64,000 nucleotides of DNA from Azolla caroliniana (GCA_043228905.1 JBHGNT010000013.1:14756001-14820000), one strand, 5' to 3'. Positions 1-10,339 are shown, counted from the stretch's first letter. Numbers and translations: made by a program. The notes: generated by a model from the letters alone, not told the origin.

Positions 1-1106
1 CGGATTGGAGGTGAGCTCTGGAGTCGGAGGCAAGTACCAGGACGTGGACTCGTCAAACACAACGTCATGGCTCACGCGCGCTTGTTTGGTGCGAGGGTTA
101 TAACACTTATAACCCTTCGGCTCGTCCGAGTAGTCGACCAAGATACACTTCTCGGCTTTCGCGTCCAACTTACTCCATTTCTCTTTCGGTACATGCACAT
201 ACGCAATGCTACCGAAAACTCTCAAGTGTCGTAGATTCGGCTTCCTTCCGAAATACTGCCCATGCGCCGACACTTTGTCTCTGATCCGATTCTGGATGTA
301 TACTGCAGTTCGTACCGCCTCGGCCCAATAGAACTTGGGCAAGCTCTTCTCCTCCAGCATTGCCTGTGCCGCTTCTACAATTGACCGGTTCTTCCTCTCT
401 CCGACACCGTTTTGCTCTGGTGTGTATCTACAATTGAATTCGCGCCGAATTCCCATCTGTTGTAGAGAGCCGTTGAATTGACCGGATAAGTATTCTTTTC
501 CGCCATCCGACCGCAGGCACTTGATCTTTGGTCCTGTTTCCGTTTCCACGAACCCTTTGAGGTCCTGGAAACAGTCAAAGACTTCACTCTTCTTCTCGAT
601 GAGATAGATCCACGTGTGCCGCGTATAGTCATCGATGAAGGAGACAAAATATCGACTCCCGCCAAGACTAACGTTCTGTGTCGGCCCCCATACATCGGAA
701 TGTATCAAGTCGAGCTTGTTCCGGCTCCGGTTATGCTCGTTGGGGAAAGGATGTCGGTGTTGCTTCCCGAGTTGGCAGGCTTCACAAATTCGTGCTTTTC
801 GGCCACTAAATTTGGGCAATCTGAACACCACCTGTTTCGATTGCAGGTCCTGAAGCCATTGATAGTTGACGTGGCCTATCCGCTTGTGCCATAAGTCGAT
901 ATTTGACTTGACTTTTTGTCCTTTTGCGAACATTGCGGTGCCACCGTCACTAGAGTCGAGGATAAACATCCTCCCGTCTCTGTGCCCTTGCGTAATAACT
1001 CGGCCTTCTTCTTCGATGAAGCACCCGAGATGCGTGAATCGGACTTGCATCCCCTGGTCGACGATCTGCCTGACCAACACCAGATTCTTTGTGATTGTGG
1101 GGACGT
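1..1106 (-). pseudogene. copia-1 GAG-pre-integrase and integrase region
   Basis: Read on minus, the frame from about 1105 to position 1 stays open, roughly 368 codons, and exits the window. It begins with the GAG-pre-integrase zinc-binding region (LWHKR, then CEACQLGKQH). The integrase core follows with the three acidic residues in HSDVWGP, RSDGGKEY and EQNGVGERKN, and then the copia linker with the KCILV-YSDE-KGYKCYNP signature. The core is intact as read here, but it is separated from gag and protease by the solo LTR at 1107-1611. Integrase would insert the cDNA; this copy cannot be made from a normal gag-pol transcript. Confidence 0.8.
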
Positions 1107-1611
1107 TGTCGCGTTGTTATGCGCGTACGTGTGGAAGGGGCAGGACCACGGGGGTCTTGGACTAGGGAGTAGAGGAGAAAGAATAAGACACAAAATGGGA
1201 GCTTAGCTCAAGAGGAGGTGAGAAAGAATAAGACAATAACATAGAATAGACGGGGCAAGATGCTCAAGAAGTTAGCTTAAGGAAACATAAACGCTTTACA
1301 ATGGTGGCCGCCATGGCCGCACCAAACAACTATGAGAAAACCCTAAAGGAAAACCCAAGAAGAAACCCTAAAACCGAATAGGAAACCCTCGACCTAAGTG
1401 GTATGCCTCTCTCCCTCAAAATAGGCAACCTCTTCATAAGTGACCCCTCCCTTCCTTTTATAGCCCAAGGAGGGAGGAACCTTATAATGTGGGATAAAAT
1501 TTCCCCTCTTATTTCTATACACCATTTCCTAGTATACATGTGCACATGGTGCACACCACCGATTTGCTTATTCCACCCCGTTTCCGCCTATGGACGAAAA
1601 TCTTCATGACA
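1107..1611 (-). repeat. Solo LTR of an unrelated element nested in copia-1
   Basis: A 505-bp block absent from the homologous place in copia-2 (near 11610-11640). It starts TGTC and ends GACA, and is flanked by ACGT (1103-1106 and 1612-1615), a 4-bp candidate target duplication, or a decayed 5-bp one. On minus it holds a TATA box (TATAAAAGG, near 1456-1463) in a GA-rich context, then a leader-like stretch, as in an LTR promoter. No coding region lies inside, so a solo LTR left by LTR-LTR recombination is the simplest reading. A TRIM-type short element is possible. Confidence 0.7.
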
Positions 1612-1640
1612 ACGTGTAACACGTTCATAAGTTTCCCTTT

Positions 1641-2030
1641 CTACCCGACATGGCTCAAGGGAACTTCACCGACATTCGCGATCGGATGCGGAGTGTTGTC
1701 TCCGGTTGCGACTACTCCCGGTTGCATTGGTTTTTCTAGGTACGAGAACCACTCCTTGTGGCATGTCATGTGGTTTGACGCACCGGAGACAATGTACCAC
1801 ACCTCGTCCGATTTTGGGGTGGACATCTTCATAGAGTTCGCTTTGGGTCTCGTCACGAAGGTTGACCCTTTTCCGGCTTTTTCGGACCCTTGGCGTAGTG
1901 CGATCGCTGCCAATTTCCTTTGTTGGTTTGTCCGGAGCCTGATCCGGATCCGGTCCTCTCTGAATCGACATCGGCGTGCTTCTTCCAGCACTCTCTCTCC
2001 TCGTGGCCTTTCTTGCCACAGTACCAACAT
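1641..2030 (-). pseudogene. copia-1 protease region, catalytic Asp lost
   Basis: The minus-strand frame encodes the copia aspartic protease neighbourhood (EVWYI-x-SGASNHM). copia-2 has the canonical DSGAS; here the codon is GTC instead of GAC, giving VSGAS near 1780. The aspartate is essential for the dimeric retroviral-type protease, so this polyprotein could not be processed even if translated. The frame differs from that of the upstream gag, so a frameshift lies between about 1870 and 1950. Confidence 0.8.
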
Positions 2031-2822
2031 TCTGCAACGGATTTCCCTTGCCAGTTCTCGTCACATCGACTCCCCCTGTTTCCGAAGGGTCTGGAATTGT
2101 TGTCAACATCACTTCGGTGGCTTCGTCCTTGATCTCGTCGGCCGCCTCCATTGCGCACCGACTCGCCTTGTCCGCCACGACCACGGGGCCTATCTCCCTC
2201 CGTGTACAACATGTTGTTGTCGGCCTGCGTGCTCGTCGACGCACCCGCGTGGTTCTCCTCTATAAGGAGCATCGACTGTAGGTCGAAAAACGATGATGTA
2301 TTCTCCCGTGTACACACAACAGTTCGGAATTGTCCGAACTTCGACACCAGTCCCCCGAGACAGATCTGCACCATCTTGCCTTCCTCCACGTTCACATCGA
2401 TGGAGGCTAAGGAGTCACATATATCTTTGATCTTCGAGTTGTAATCAGCCATCGACAAATCGCGTTGTCGTAGGTTGCTCAGCTCCTGTGAGAGTTGAAG
2501 CTTCGTAGCTATAGTGCTTGTGGCGGAAATCTTCTTCAGATTTCCCCAATCATCTTTCGGCGTTTTTGCATCCTGAATGTAGCTTAGGAGTTGTTCACCC
2601 ACACAAGACACAAGACGCGAAGCAATATAGTACTCTGCTCGCCGATTGTTCCCACACCGGGAAATCTCTGTGTATCGATTCGGGTGCTGTGTCATTTGCT
2701 CCGTGGACATAGCTCCAGTAATCGTGCCCGAGCAGGTACTGGTGCATCTTGTAGGACCAAGACGCGTAGTTGTTTCTGTCGAACTTCTCCGTCGGAAGCG
2801 AGCTAATCATGCCTCTATCCAT
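1853..2822 (-). pseudogene. copia-1 gag with CCHC zinc knuckle, frameshifted
   Basis: The N-terminus (MDRGMISSLPTEKFDRNNY) starts at 2822 and matches copia-2 gag. The reading frame then breaks near 2600-2615, where a 7-bp unit is tandemly repeated relative to copia-2. The downstream frame carries the UBN2-like capsid region and a zinc knuckle CWYCGKKGHEEREC (CX2CX4HX4C) for RNA packaging. Two frames are needed to cover the protein, so it is a pseudogene. Confidence 0.85.
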
Positions 2823-2893
2823 CGGTTTTACCTGTTCTTCTTGGTTAGTTTCCCTTTCAAGCTATGTCGGTTGCAAAGATTCTCAACCCTCGT

Positions 2894-2905
2894 GCTCTGA
2901 TACCA
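2894..2905 (-). promoter_or_regulatory. copia-1 primer binding site (initiator tRNA-Met type)
   Basis: On minus the sequence is TGGTATCAGAGC, directly after the LTR end. This is the usual plant copia primer site, complementary to the 3' end of initiator tRNA-Met. Confidence 0.85.
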
Positions 2906-3352
2906 TGTAAAGTATAGCGTGCAGAAGCAATAGGAAATCGAATGCAGAAAATACGCAGGTTTAATGGAGAGCTTCTATATGCACAGTACATGGGAGAGAC
3001 AAAGAGAGCACACAAAAAACAAAACTCTATTCAAAATAATACTCAATCTGTACATAGGATGTGCTCAGTGAGCACTTTTATACAAGTCCATACGGACTGA
3101 CAGAAGTACTGACACGTACTTCAATGCTCATAACTGAGCTCTACGCTAACTCCCAAAATATATTCCTACGCGGAATATCTTTCCAACGGCCTCACGGTTT
3201 ACACACCGCTACGACTTCTCGTTACGCACCGGTTTGTGTACTGGTTTATGCACCCGTTTTACGCACCGGTCTAGCCTAACCGATCGGCCCCAACCGATCT
3301 GGTTCTCGGCTTGCACCGCCAATCTGGCGAATGTGGAGCTTGTATCTCAACA
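2906..3352 (-). repeat. copia-1 5' LTR (about 447 bp)
   Basis: It starts TGTTGAG and ends TTTACA on minus and aligns along its length with the 454-bp 3' LTR of copia-2 at 15686-16139. It contains TATAAAAG near the middle and, in U3, several copies of an ACCGGT-centred motif (about 3219-3275). The divergence between this LTR and that of copia-2 is visible by eye, so they are family members and not a recent duplication. Confidence 0.88.
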
Positions 3353-3468
3353 AGTGGGTTGTTGTTTGGCGAGCGCGCAACTCTGTTACCTGGCCAAGCC
3401 GGTTGTACTCTGTCTATTTTGATCTATTCATTCGATTGTTACCCGTGTGTCTCCTTGATTCGTGTCTC

Positions 3469-3503
<35 letters not shown>

Positions 3504-3755
3504 ATTCATTCAATCTCTATCCATGTATCTCTTGGGTTCGGGTCTCTCTCGATGTCCTGATACCATCACACTGGCTCTGAGATCCTCCGAGAGGGATAGA
3601 GCATGGTCGCATCCGGATTGTCGTACTCATTATTAGATACCCGGAGACTGACCTGCAAACCATGACAGTCTCTCTTGTCACTTCATGCACTCCTTGGTCT
3701 AGGGTCCATGCGATCCCGCCTAAGTTCCTACACGTACCCGCGGAATACCGCAACA
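3353..3755 (+). repeat. gypsy-A 5' LTR, 3' portion only
   Basis: The remaining segment holds a (CT)n run at about 3474-3500 and ends in CCGCAACA at 3755, like the gypsy-B 5' LTR end at 20209. The U3 part with its TATA box is absent, because the copia-1 LTR occupies the space to the left. Confidence 0.7.
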
Positions 3756-3757
3756 TA

Positions 3758-3778
3758 ATTTGGTGAAGCCGACGTGAA
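3758..3778 (+). promoter_or_regulatory. gypsy-A primer binding site region
   Basis: Just after the LTR end comes TTTGGTGAAGCCGACGTG, matching TTTGGTGAACCCAACGTG at the same place in gypsy-B. A TGG start soon after the LTR fits a tRNA primer site; the tRNA was not identified. Confidence 0.55.
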
Positions 3779-3813
3779 GGCGGGAGAGGAATCTGAAGAT
3801 TAGGGGAAGCGAG

Positions 3814-4896
3814 TTGGCAGAGGCGATGGCGGCAACCGTCCACCGCATAGTGAGTGCACGGGAGGGTATGAGTACCCTTGATAGGGCTATTGAAGCAATA
3901 GTCGAAACGATAGGCCGGTTCACTGGAAAAGACGTGACGAAATATCTCGAGGCCTGCAGGGCGGAGATGATAATGAGGGATATTCCAGAAGAGCAGCGGC
4001 TCTACGGATTCCCCCGAGTGGTGATGCCGAGCATCCACACGGAGGTGCTCGAGGTACAAATGGTGTGTAGAAGTTGGGCGGAGTTCGAAGAATGACTTCT
4101 GGAATGATTTGGGTTTGATGGCTCCCTCCGACTGTCGAGGCGTGAATTCATGGAGTGGGTTGAAAGCTCAGGAAAGGGGAGAAACGACGACCCTCCTCCA
4201 AGATTTTGAAACGAGGTTCGCTCGTCTCTTGGCATTGGATCGGACAGTGCTCAATACGAGCAAGGTTCTACTGTTTATCAAGTCGGTCGACGAGGAGGAA
4301 CGGGAGAAGGTAGGCCTTCTTCTCGAGACCGATGAGGGACGTACGACTGATGGGCCGTGGTAAATAGGGTTTGCGGCCGCTTCAACAAGCGGCAAGACTG
4401 GACGAATGAAGGGGCGACTGTGGTTGTGCCGACGGTACACAAGAAACAGGGAGAGGTTGCTTTGGCGCGACCGGACGAAACAAGGCAATGGCTGGAATCG
4501 GGAACGGTTCCGGCTGCCATGGTTGGTGGGCCGGCCAGGGGCGTAGCGCTAGACAAGTTCACCAAGATGGTGCGGGATCTCCAAATCGTACAAGCATGAA
4601 GGGACAACGGAGGCCCGTCATGCGACCGAAGGCCGCCCTTAGAGCAAAGGTGCATGTGGTGCGACGTCGTCGGCCATGACAGGAAGAACTGTGCGGATTT
4701 TAACAAAGCACTCAGAAATAACGTGGTGTACCTCTGGGATGGCCGGGTGTACGCCATCAAGACACAGGAAACTGTCGGGTTGAACTTCGGTCGGGGCGGA
4801 ATGAAGCGGTTAATGGAAGAAGCCGCGGCGCAACACGCCGAGGCCGTCCATTATTCTATGTCGGCTCGCATCCGGCTCGGAGGTGAGGGTGGCTAG
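3814..4896 (+). pseudogene. gypsy-A gag, broken, with zinc knuckle
   Basis: Open pieces in different frames cover a helical gag (start MAEAMAATVHRIVSAREG at 3814; then ...LLQDFETRFARLLALDRTVL). Further on is a zinc knuckle CMWCDVVGHDRKNC near 4650-4700, which fits CX2CX4HX4C. Stops separate the pieces (for example at about 4093 and 4362). The same pieces in the same order are found in gypsy-B at 20280-21250. Confidence 0.7.
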
Positions 4897-5184
4897 AAGG
4901 CAAAGTATTCTGGGTTATTGCCGCTGGTCCTGGAAGGCCTTTCTGGGGTAAGGCTGAGGGAGGAGGAAGCGATCTGCACCGAAAGGAGAGTCCGGGAGGT
5001 CACCGGATGGGATGACCCGTTCGAGGAAAAGACTGGTTTTGTGGAGGCCGTGTGCCAAAACTATGAAGTTTTGGTGGAGGATAAATGAGCGGGGAAGGGC
5101 GGAGGAGCCGGACCCACCAACCGGTACGAGACGTAGAGCGCGCCGAAGAAGAAAGACACCGGGGGATCCGGCTCGCATGAAAGG

Positions 5185-5922
5185 TTGAGGCCGACAAGTT
5201 TCTGGCTGAGTTCGGAAATAGAGAGGGCGATGAACCTACGGAAAGTCCTAGAAGAGCGAATCCTCGACAACAGGGTGGAGCTGTCTTTGAGAGAGGTGTT
5301 GGGGATTGCCAAGAAAGAGTTCCACGATTCCATCGTGGACTTGGTGAAGCGGAAGCGGCTCTCGACAGAGTCAGAGCCGGAGAAGCCTGTGGAGGTGAGG
5401 GCAACGCACCTTGATGGCGTGGCCATGCAAGACGAGTTGGTGGAAAATCACTATATGAGACAGCATAGGGCGAGATCAACTACGGAGACCCATGTTCGGA
5501 TCGGGGACGTCCAAGAACCGGTGGTGGCCCTAATCGACCATGGGTCCGAAATAAACTTGATGTCCTTGGACTTCTACAAGAAAGGAAAATGGTCGATCAA
5601 CACCAAGCATGGGTGGAAGATACGCGTGGCGAGACGTGCGATGGAGGAGCTTCATGGGGCGTGTCCGAACGTTCAGGTTAAGGTCGGGGACTTCAAGGTC
5701 GACCAACACTTTTTCGTGAAAGAGTCTTCCTCGCACCCTGTGATTCTCGGCAAACCCTACATCACAACAGCCCGCATGGAAACGAAGGTACTAGACAACG
5801 ACTCAGCATACTCACAGGTAAAGAGCCAGGACGGAAGGCACTCCGTTCAATTTTTGACGGTGCGACCGAACCACGAGAGGAATCGTGAGTCTCTCGGCAA
5901 CGACGACCGAGAGGATTTTTAG
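5185..5922 (+). pseudogene. gypsy-A retropepsin-like protease region
   Basis: A 245-codon open frame. Its middle part reads VVALIDHGSEINLMS (about 5520-5565), followed by a beta-rich stretch ending HPVILGKPYI, which fits a retropepsin-type fold (D-x-G-S active site, then ILG flap-end motif). The residue after the catalytic Asp is His where Ser or Thr is usual; gypsy-B has DHVSG at the same place, so the His is old in this family. The frame stops before RT. Confidence 0.7.
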
Positions 5923-6299
5923 AGAGGGCTATCAAGGCGTGGGGCTATGATATTCCGGACACTCCGGAGAAACCCCACACCTGTATGATAGGTAGGAATT
6001 TTTGGTCCTCCACTAATGGAGGTTGTACCATAACCGACATTCGTGGTCGGGAGAAGAAGCGGGCCGAGGGTCGCTTGAGGGCACGTGGGGCCCTAGGCCC
6101 CGACGACGAGATCAGTGGTGCCATGGAGGCGGTCTCATTCGACGACACCATTAGAGAGATCGTTAGGGCAGCCGAGGAGGATGTAACTGAGGACCGGGTA
6201 ATTTCAGTCAATTATGTGGAAATGTATAAAGTCATTGCGGACTTCGGGAGGATGGTCGGGATGGATAGGACGGCCTGAGTTGACACCAAGTACAAGACT

Positions 6300-7418
6300 G
6301 TGAACCAGAAGGTGAGGCCAGTTGCGGCTGCCTTACCGGAGGACAGCTGGGAATGGATGAAAGGGGTTGCGACGGACCCGAGTTTACGGAATCCGGCCGG
6401 CATAGGGCACCGGTTCACCGACAAGACGCTACGTGAGCTAAAGATCAGTGGGGGTGGTTTCCTACTGCCGGCGGAGGAGGACCGGTTTAAGAGAATGCTT
6501 GGAATGCACGGGAAAGCTTTCGTATTCTCGACGGGGGAGATCGGGTGCGTCAACCTGACGATCATGGAGCCAATGGTGATCTTCACGGTACCGCATGTAC
6601 CGTGGAATCTCAAATCGATTTTGGTACCGAGAGCTCACATCCCGAAGTTGATGGAGCTGCTGAAGCAGAAGGTGGAGATGGGCATACTCAAGCCATCGAG
6701 TGGAACCTATTTGAATCGGTGGTTTACGGTGCCGAAGAAGAATGACCCTTTGCGCTTCATTCAGGACCTACAACCAGTCAATAAGGCGACCCTTCGGAAT
6801 GCGGGAATCAGGCTAACCATCGATGAGTTCGTAGAGGCCATCGCCGGAAGGTCGATCTACTCGGTTGACAACTTATACTCGGTATACGACCAATTCCAGC
6901 TAGCCGTGGGGAGTAGGGATATCACGACGATGCGGACCCCTCTCGGCTTAATACGGATGAGTACCCTGCCGCAAGGAGGGACCAACTCGGTGGTGCATAT
7001 GGTGAACGCAATGAACAATGTGTTGAGGTACTGCATCCCTGACATCACCATGTCGTTTTTGGAGGACATCCTGATCAAGGGATGTCCGGTGGAAGTAAAG
7101 CATGAATCGGTCGGACCGGACGGATGTCGGAGGTTTGTCGCGGATCACATCTCCGACTGTGAGAAGATACTGCAGAGGCTCAAGGGCGCTCGGATTACCT
7201 TCTCCGGCGAGAAGTCAGCTTTCAGACAATTCGAAATTTTGGTAGTGGGGCATTTGTGCGAACTGTATGGCCGGAAACCGTCCCCAGTGAAGGTAGAGGA
7301 CATCTCCGCGATGAAGGAAGAATGCAGTTCAGCCACGGAAGTCCAAAGATTCCTGGGAGCGTACGCCTTCTACCACATCTGGATTCTGCATTATGTGCAC
7401 GTCGCGGAGCCGCACTAG
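6300..7418 (+). pseudogene. gypsy-A reverse transcriptase, active-site mutant
   Basis: A 372-codon frame. It has the RT entry region (LVPRAHIPKLMELLKQK), RFIQDLQPVN, motif A region SVDNLYSVYDQFQLAV, motif B LPQGGTNS, and motif C as SFLEDI. The second gypsy-B motif C copy reads FLDD, so the first catalytic Asp of motif C is Glu here. The frame extends into the RT connection (FLGAYAFYHIWI) and stops at 7418. The RT would copy element RNA into cDNA; the Glu substitution and the truncated frame make activity unlikely. Confidence 0.8.
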
Positions 7419-7481
7419 GGGTTGCTAAAGAAGGGCCGTAGGTTCGAATGGAAAGGAGAGCACACATAATCGGTTCGGAAG

Positions 7482-7694
7482 ATGAAGGAAGCGCTCGTTG
7501 TGGCACCGGCTCTCCCGAAGGCGGTCTACGAGAAGGGCACCCTGATTTACGTGACGGTGGACACGAGTCCGACTGGAATCGGGTGGGTGGTCAATCAAGA
7601 AGATGATGAAGGCATGAGATTCCCCATCCGGTTTGGTGTGAAGGTACTAAGTGAGCGGCAGCGAGGATACACCCAGGTTAAACGTGAACTCTAG
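7482..7694 (+). pseudogene. gypsy-A RNase H fragment
   Basis: The frame has the RNase H first strand and first acidic residue in YVTVDTSPTGIGWVVNQ, ending at a TAG where gypsy-B has TGG (EL-stop versus ELWGII). Further RNase H sequence continues after the stop to about 7950 with more breaks. Confidence 0.7.
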
Positions 7695-8115
7695 GGTATC
7701 GTTTCAATGATCAAGGCCGATAAAGATTATTTGATCGGGGCAATGGTAATAATCGAGACGGACTGCCTACCGATTCTCGGTATGGTTTCCGGATCCGCGA
7801 CTCCGGACCTGGCTATGCTTAGGTGGATCACATAGATTAAGTCCCTAGATCCGGAGATTCGGCACATCTCCGGGAAAAACAACGACATGGCCGATATGCT
7901 TTCGAGAGCACGGTTCGACGACGAGGACGACATGGTATCGGAAAACAAAGAAGTTGGCATGGACTTCTTCGAGATGGCTTAGATGACGGCGAAGAGAGGG
8001 AGCACTCTGGCACTGAATGAGTTTAACGAGAACAAGTACAATGGGGAATGGCTCCAGATTGGTAGATTCCTTAGAACTTGACACCAGACACGGCATGGAT
8101 GAGGGATGAAGCGAA

Positions 8116-9380
8116 ATGGATCCGGAAGAAGGTGTACTGGTTCTTATTACAGAGCGGAAGAATATGGAGACACCCGAAGAAACGTATCGGTACGTCGCTC
8201 CAGGTGTGATAAAGGAGGATGAACTGATGGCGTTACTATCAAAATATCACGAGAGCCCTTGGTCCGAACACCGCGAAACGTGGGCCACCTTTGAGAAGCT
8301 AAAGGAGAAGTATTGGTGGCCAGGAATGTATCGTGATGTGCACCACTTTGTGACGTCCTACGAGAGCAGCCAAATGCATTCCGTAATCTGGCATAGGGAC
8401 GAGTTACACCCGACCTACCTGTCAACCGTTCATTTCAAGTGGATGGTGGACTTCGTGACGATGTTGATGGGGGTAGGGCAAATGGGATACTTGGTGCTTG
8501 CACGGGAGGATCTGACAAACCAAGTAGAGGGCAGAGCGCTTCAGAACAAAACAACTGTGGTCGTGTGTCGGCTTCTGATTGAAGAGGTGATTTGCCGGTA
8601 TGGGTGCTAGGAAAGATTGTGGCCGACCAAGGGGAGCTGGATGCGCGAGAAGCCGGGGAGTTGTTCGATCGGTTAGGGGTTAATCTCTCTCTCACTACGA
8701 CGTACAATCCGGAAGTGAACGGGAAGGTGGAGCGTGGACACGGGTCAATTGTGAAGGCACTGGTATGGGCGTGCGAGGCATAGGTCGGGAATAGGCCGCG
8801 GCTCCTGCCCTACGCTCTATGGGTAGACCGGACTACGCATAGTTCGGTAACTGGATACATGCTAGCGGAACTCATGTAGGGGCAAAAGCCGATAATGCCA
8901 ATGGAGCGGACAATCTCTTCATGGGCAGCGATAGACTAGATGGGCGAGATGAGCCGAGAGGAGCTACTGGCAGCAAGGATTCGTCAACTCGAGTAGAGGT
9001 CAGAGGACATGGAATGGGCGAAAGTGAAATTGTACACGGCACAGGAGAGGAACAAGGACCGGTTCGACCGGATGCACCGGCTACGACCGAGGAAGATCGA
9101 GGAAGGCGACTGGGTGCTGGTCTACGACAACAACCTTGACAACCAGCACAAGGCTACACGGAAATTTGCGTGGAGATGGTTCACGCCTTACGTGGTGTCG
9201 AGCCCAAATGACAATGCCACGTACCACCTTGCAGAGTTCCACAAAACAAGGATAGCGGTGCCGGTTGCGGGGAAGCGGATTAATTCCTTCAAGAGGCGGC
9301 ACGAGGAGGAGCCGGATCCAGAGTACGAGAGTGAGGATGGCAAAGGCCAGGAGGTTGACGGATTGGGGGGTGGCGAGTAA
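8116..9380 (+). pseudogene. gypsy-A integrase, broken
   Basis: Pieces: the HHCC zinc-binding region (ESPWSEHRETWATFEKLK...YWWPGMY) whose final cysteines read as Tyr and Ser (TSYESSQMH); the catalytic core with VDFVTM, then ADQGELDA and NPEVNGKVERGH; and a C-terminal domain (RPRKIEEGDWVLVYDNN, 9009-9380). In-frame stops lie at 8608 and 8781. Integration function is lost. Confidence 0.75.
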
Positions 9381-9437
9381 TGGAAAACCAGAATTTCCTC
9401 CTTCCTTCTCTCGGCACATATCGGTGGATGTGCGGTT

Positions 9438-9450
9438 TTGTGGGGGTGGA
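9438..9450 (+). promoter_or_regulatory. gypsy-A polypurine tract
   Basis: A G-rich TGTGGGGGTGGA directly precedes the TGTCATGG start of the 3' LTR; gypsy-B has TGATGGGGGTGGA at the same place. It would prime plus-strand DNA synthesis. Confidence 0.65.
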
Positions 9451-10159
9451 TGTCATGGAGATTTCCAGCTGCTAGAGGAATGGGGAGCCGAATGCGTTGA
9501 ACGAGGGTGTGCGTTGTGTTAGGAAACGGGTCCCTCCGGATGGGAAGAGAAGAGCCAAGTTGATGAGAAACTCGGCTGAGGCCAACTCGAAAGACTATAC
9601 TTGTAAATAGTTTAAATATGCCGTTATGGGCTACACTTGTAAATAACCCAAAAGGTGTACTAGTATAAGTACTTAGGGCAATCATAATGTTACTATGATT
9701 ATGAGTTGTTGTTAAAAAGGTGACTTAGAAGGTCGTTGCCTTTGTAACTGTGTAACAGTAAGTGAGTGAGAGTGAGAGCATGTGTAACTTTATTGCCGTC
9801 TATTAACGAAGTCGAATCTCGAGGTCATTGCCTCAGAGCTTCTAGTTGTACTCCTCTTTTTTAGCATAGTGATTCTGTTTCTCGGGGTTCGTGAACCCCC
9901 GTGGTTTTTCCCATTTCGGGTTTCCACGTTAAAATTGTGTGTTTCTGTCTCTTGTGCTATTTCGGTTTTCGTACTCTGTCTGAGTGCATTCTATTTTACG
10001 TTCCCTACACCCGGCTATCTGAACGAGAAGCCGGTTGTGGCCAGTCACGATTCTGGACACATTGATGCACTCAAATATGCCTTTATGTATAAACAGATGT
10101 AAATAACGTAAGACTGGTAAGCGCTAAGGACTAGGATTTAATAGGTACTTTAAAGTTCC
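9451..10159 (+). repeat. gypsy-A 3' LTR, 5' part, interrupted
   Basis: It begins TGTCATGGAG like gypsy-B (25933). The first 66 bp and the last 95 bp align with the first part of the gypsy-B LTR, up to AATAGGTACTTTAA. A solo LTR (9517-10059) interrupts it. It ends abruptly at 10159, where copia-2 begins. Confidence 0.7.
9517..10059 (+). repeat. Copia-type solo LTR nested in gypsy-A 3' LTR
   Basis: A 543-bp block starting TGTTAGG and ending GGACA, absent from the homologous place in gypsy-B. It is flanked by CGTTG (9512-9516) and CATTG (10060-10064), a 5-bp target duplication with one change. It contains a TATA-like AGTATAAGTA and, near its 3' end, GGTTTTTCCC and GGGTTTCCACGTT, typical of plant copia LTR ends. 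No internal region is present. Confidence 0.7.
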
Positions 10160-10327
10160 GTGTAGTGAATAGAGATTGAGTATTTTTTGAATATACCTCT
10201 TGTGTTTCCCTCTCTCACTCTCTCTGTCTCTCCTGCATATACTGCGTGAGCTCAAGCTCTCCATTAAACCTGAGTTTTCTTCCTTCTGTTCGGTCTTCAT
10301 ACTTGCTTCCGCACGTTACTTTTTACA
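10160..10327 (+). repeat. copia-2 5' LTR, R-U5 only
   Basis: These 168 bp match positions 15972-16139 of the 3' LTR over the same length. The whole U3 (about 286 bp) is missing. The first base corresponds to a place 35 nt downstream of the TATA box start in the intact LTR. Confidence 0.85.
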
Positions 10328-10339
10328 TGGTATCAGAGC
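10328..10339 (+). promoter_or_regulatory. copia-2 primer binding site
   Basis: TGGTATCAGAGC directly follows the LTR end TTTTTACA. It is the plant copia initiator-tRNA-Met type. Confidence 0.9.

Larger units (their letters stand above)
1..3352 (-). mobile_element. copia-1: Ty1/copia LTR retrotransposon, 5' part, runs off the window
   Basis: On the minus strand the order is LTR, tRNA-Met-type primer site, gag, protease, GAG-pre-integrase and integrase. That is the Ty1/copia order. The window edge cuts the element in the linker between integrase and reverse transcriptase, so RT, RNase H and the second LTR are not visible. It is the same family as copia-2 (10160-16139), since gag, integrase and LTR align along their length. 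Lesions seen are a 7-bp tandem duplication shifting the gag frame, a lost protease catalytic Asp, a second frame break between gag and protease, and a 505-bp solo LTR inserted between protease and integrase. Its LTR end at 3352 abuts truncated gypsy-A LTR sequence, so it probably inserted into that LTR. Confidence 0.9.
3353..10159 (+). mobile_element. gypsy-A: Ty3/gypsy LTR retrotransposon, degenerate
   Basis: The plus-strand order is truncated 5' LTR, primer site, gag with zinc knuckle, protease, RT, RNase H, integrase, polypurine tract, truncated 3' LTR. Integrase lies after RNase H, which defines Ty3/gypsy. It aligns with gypsy-B (19314-27260) throughout and is the same family. The 5' LTR is cut by copia-1 and the 3' LTR by copia-2. 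Many stops and frameshifts are present. A copia-type solo LTR is nested in the 3' LTR. Confidence 0.9.
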
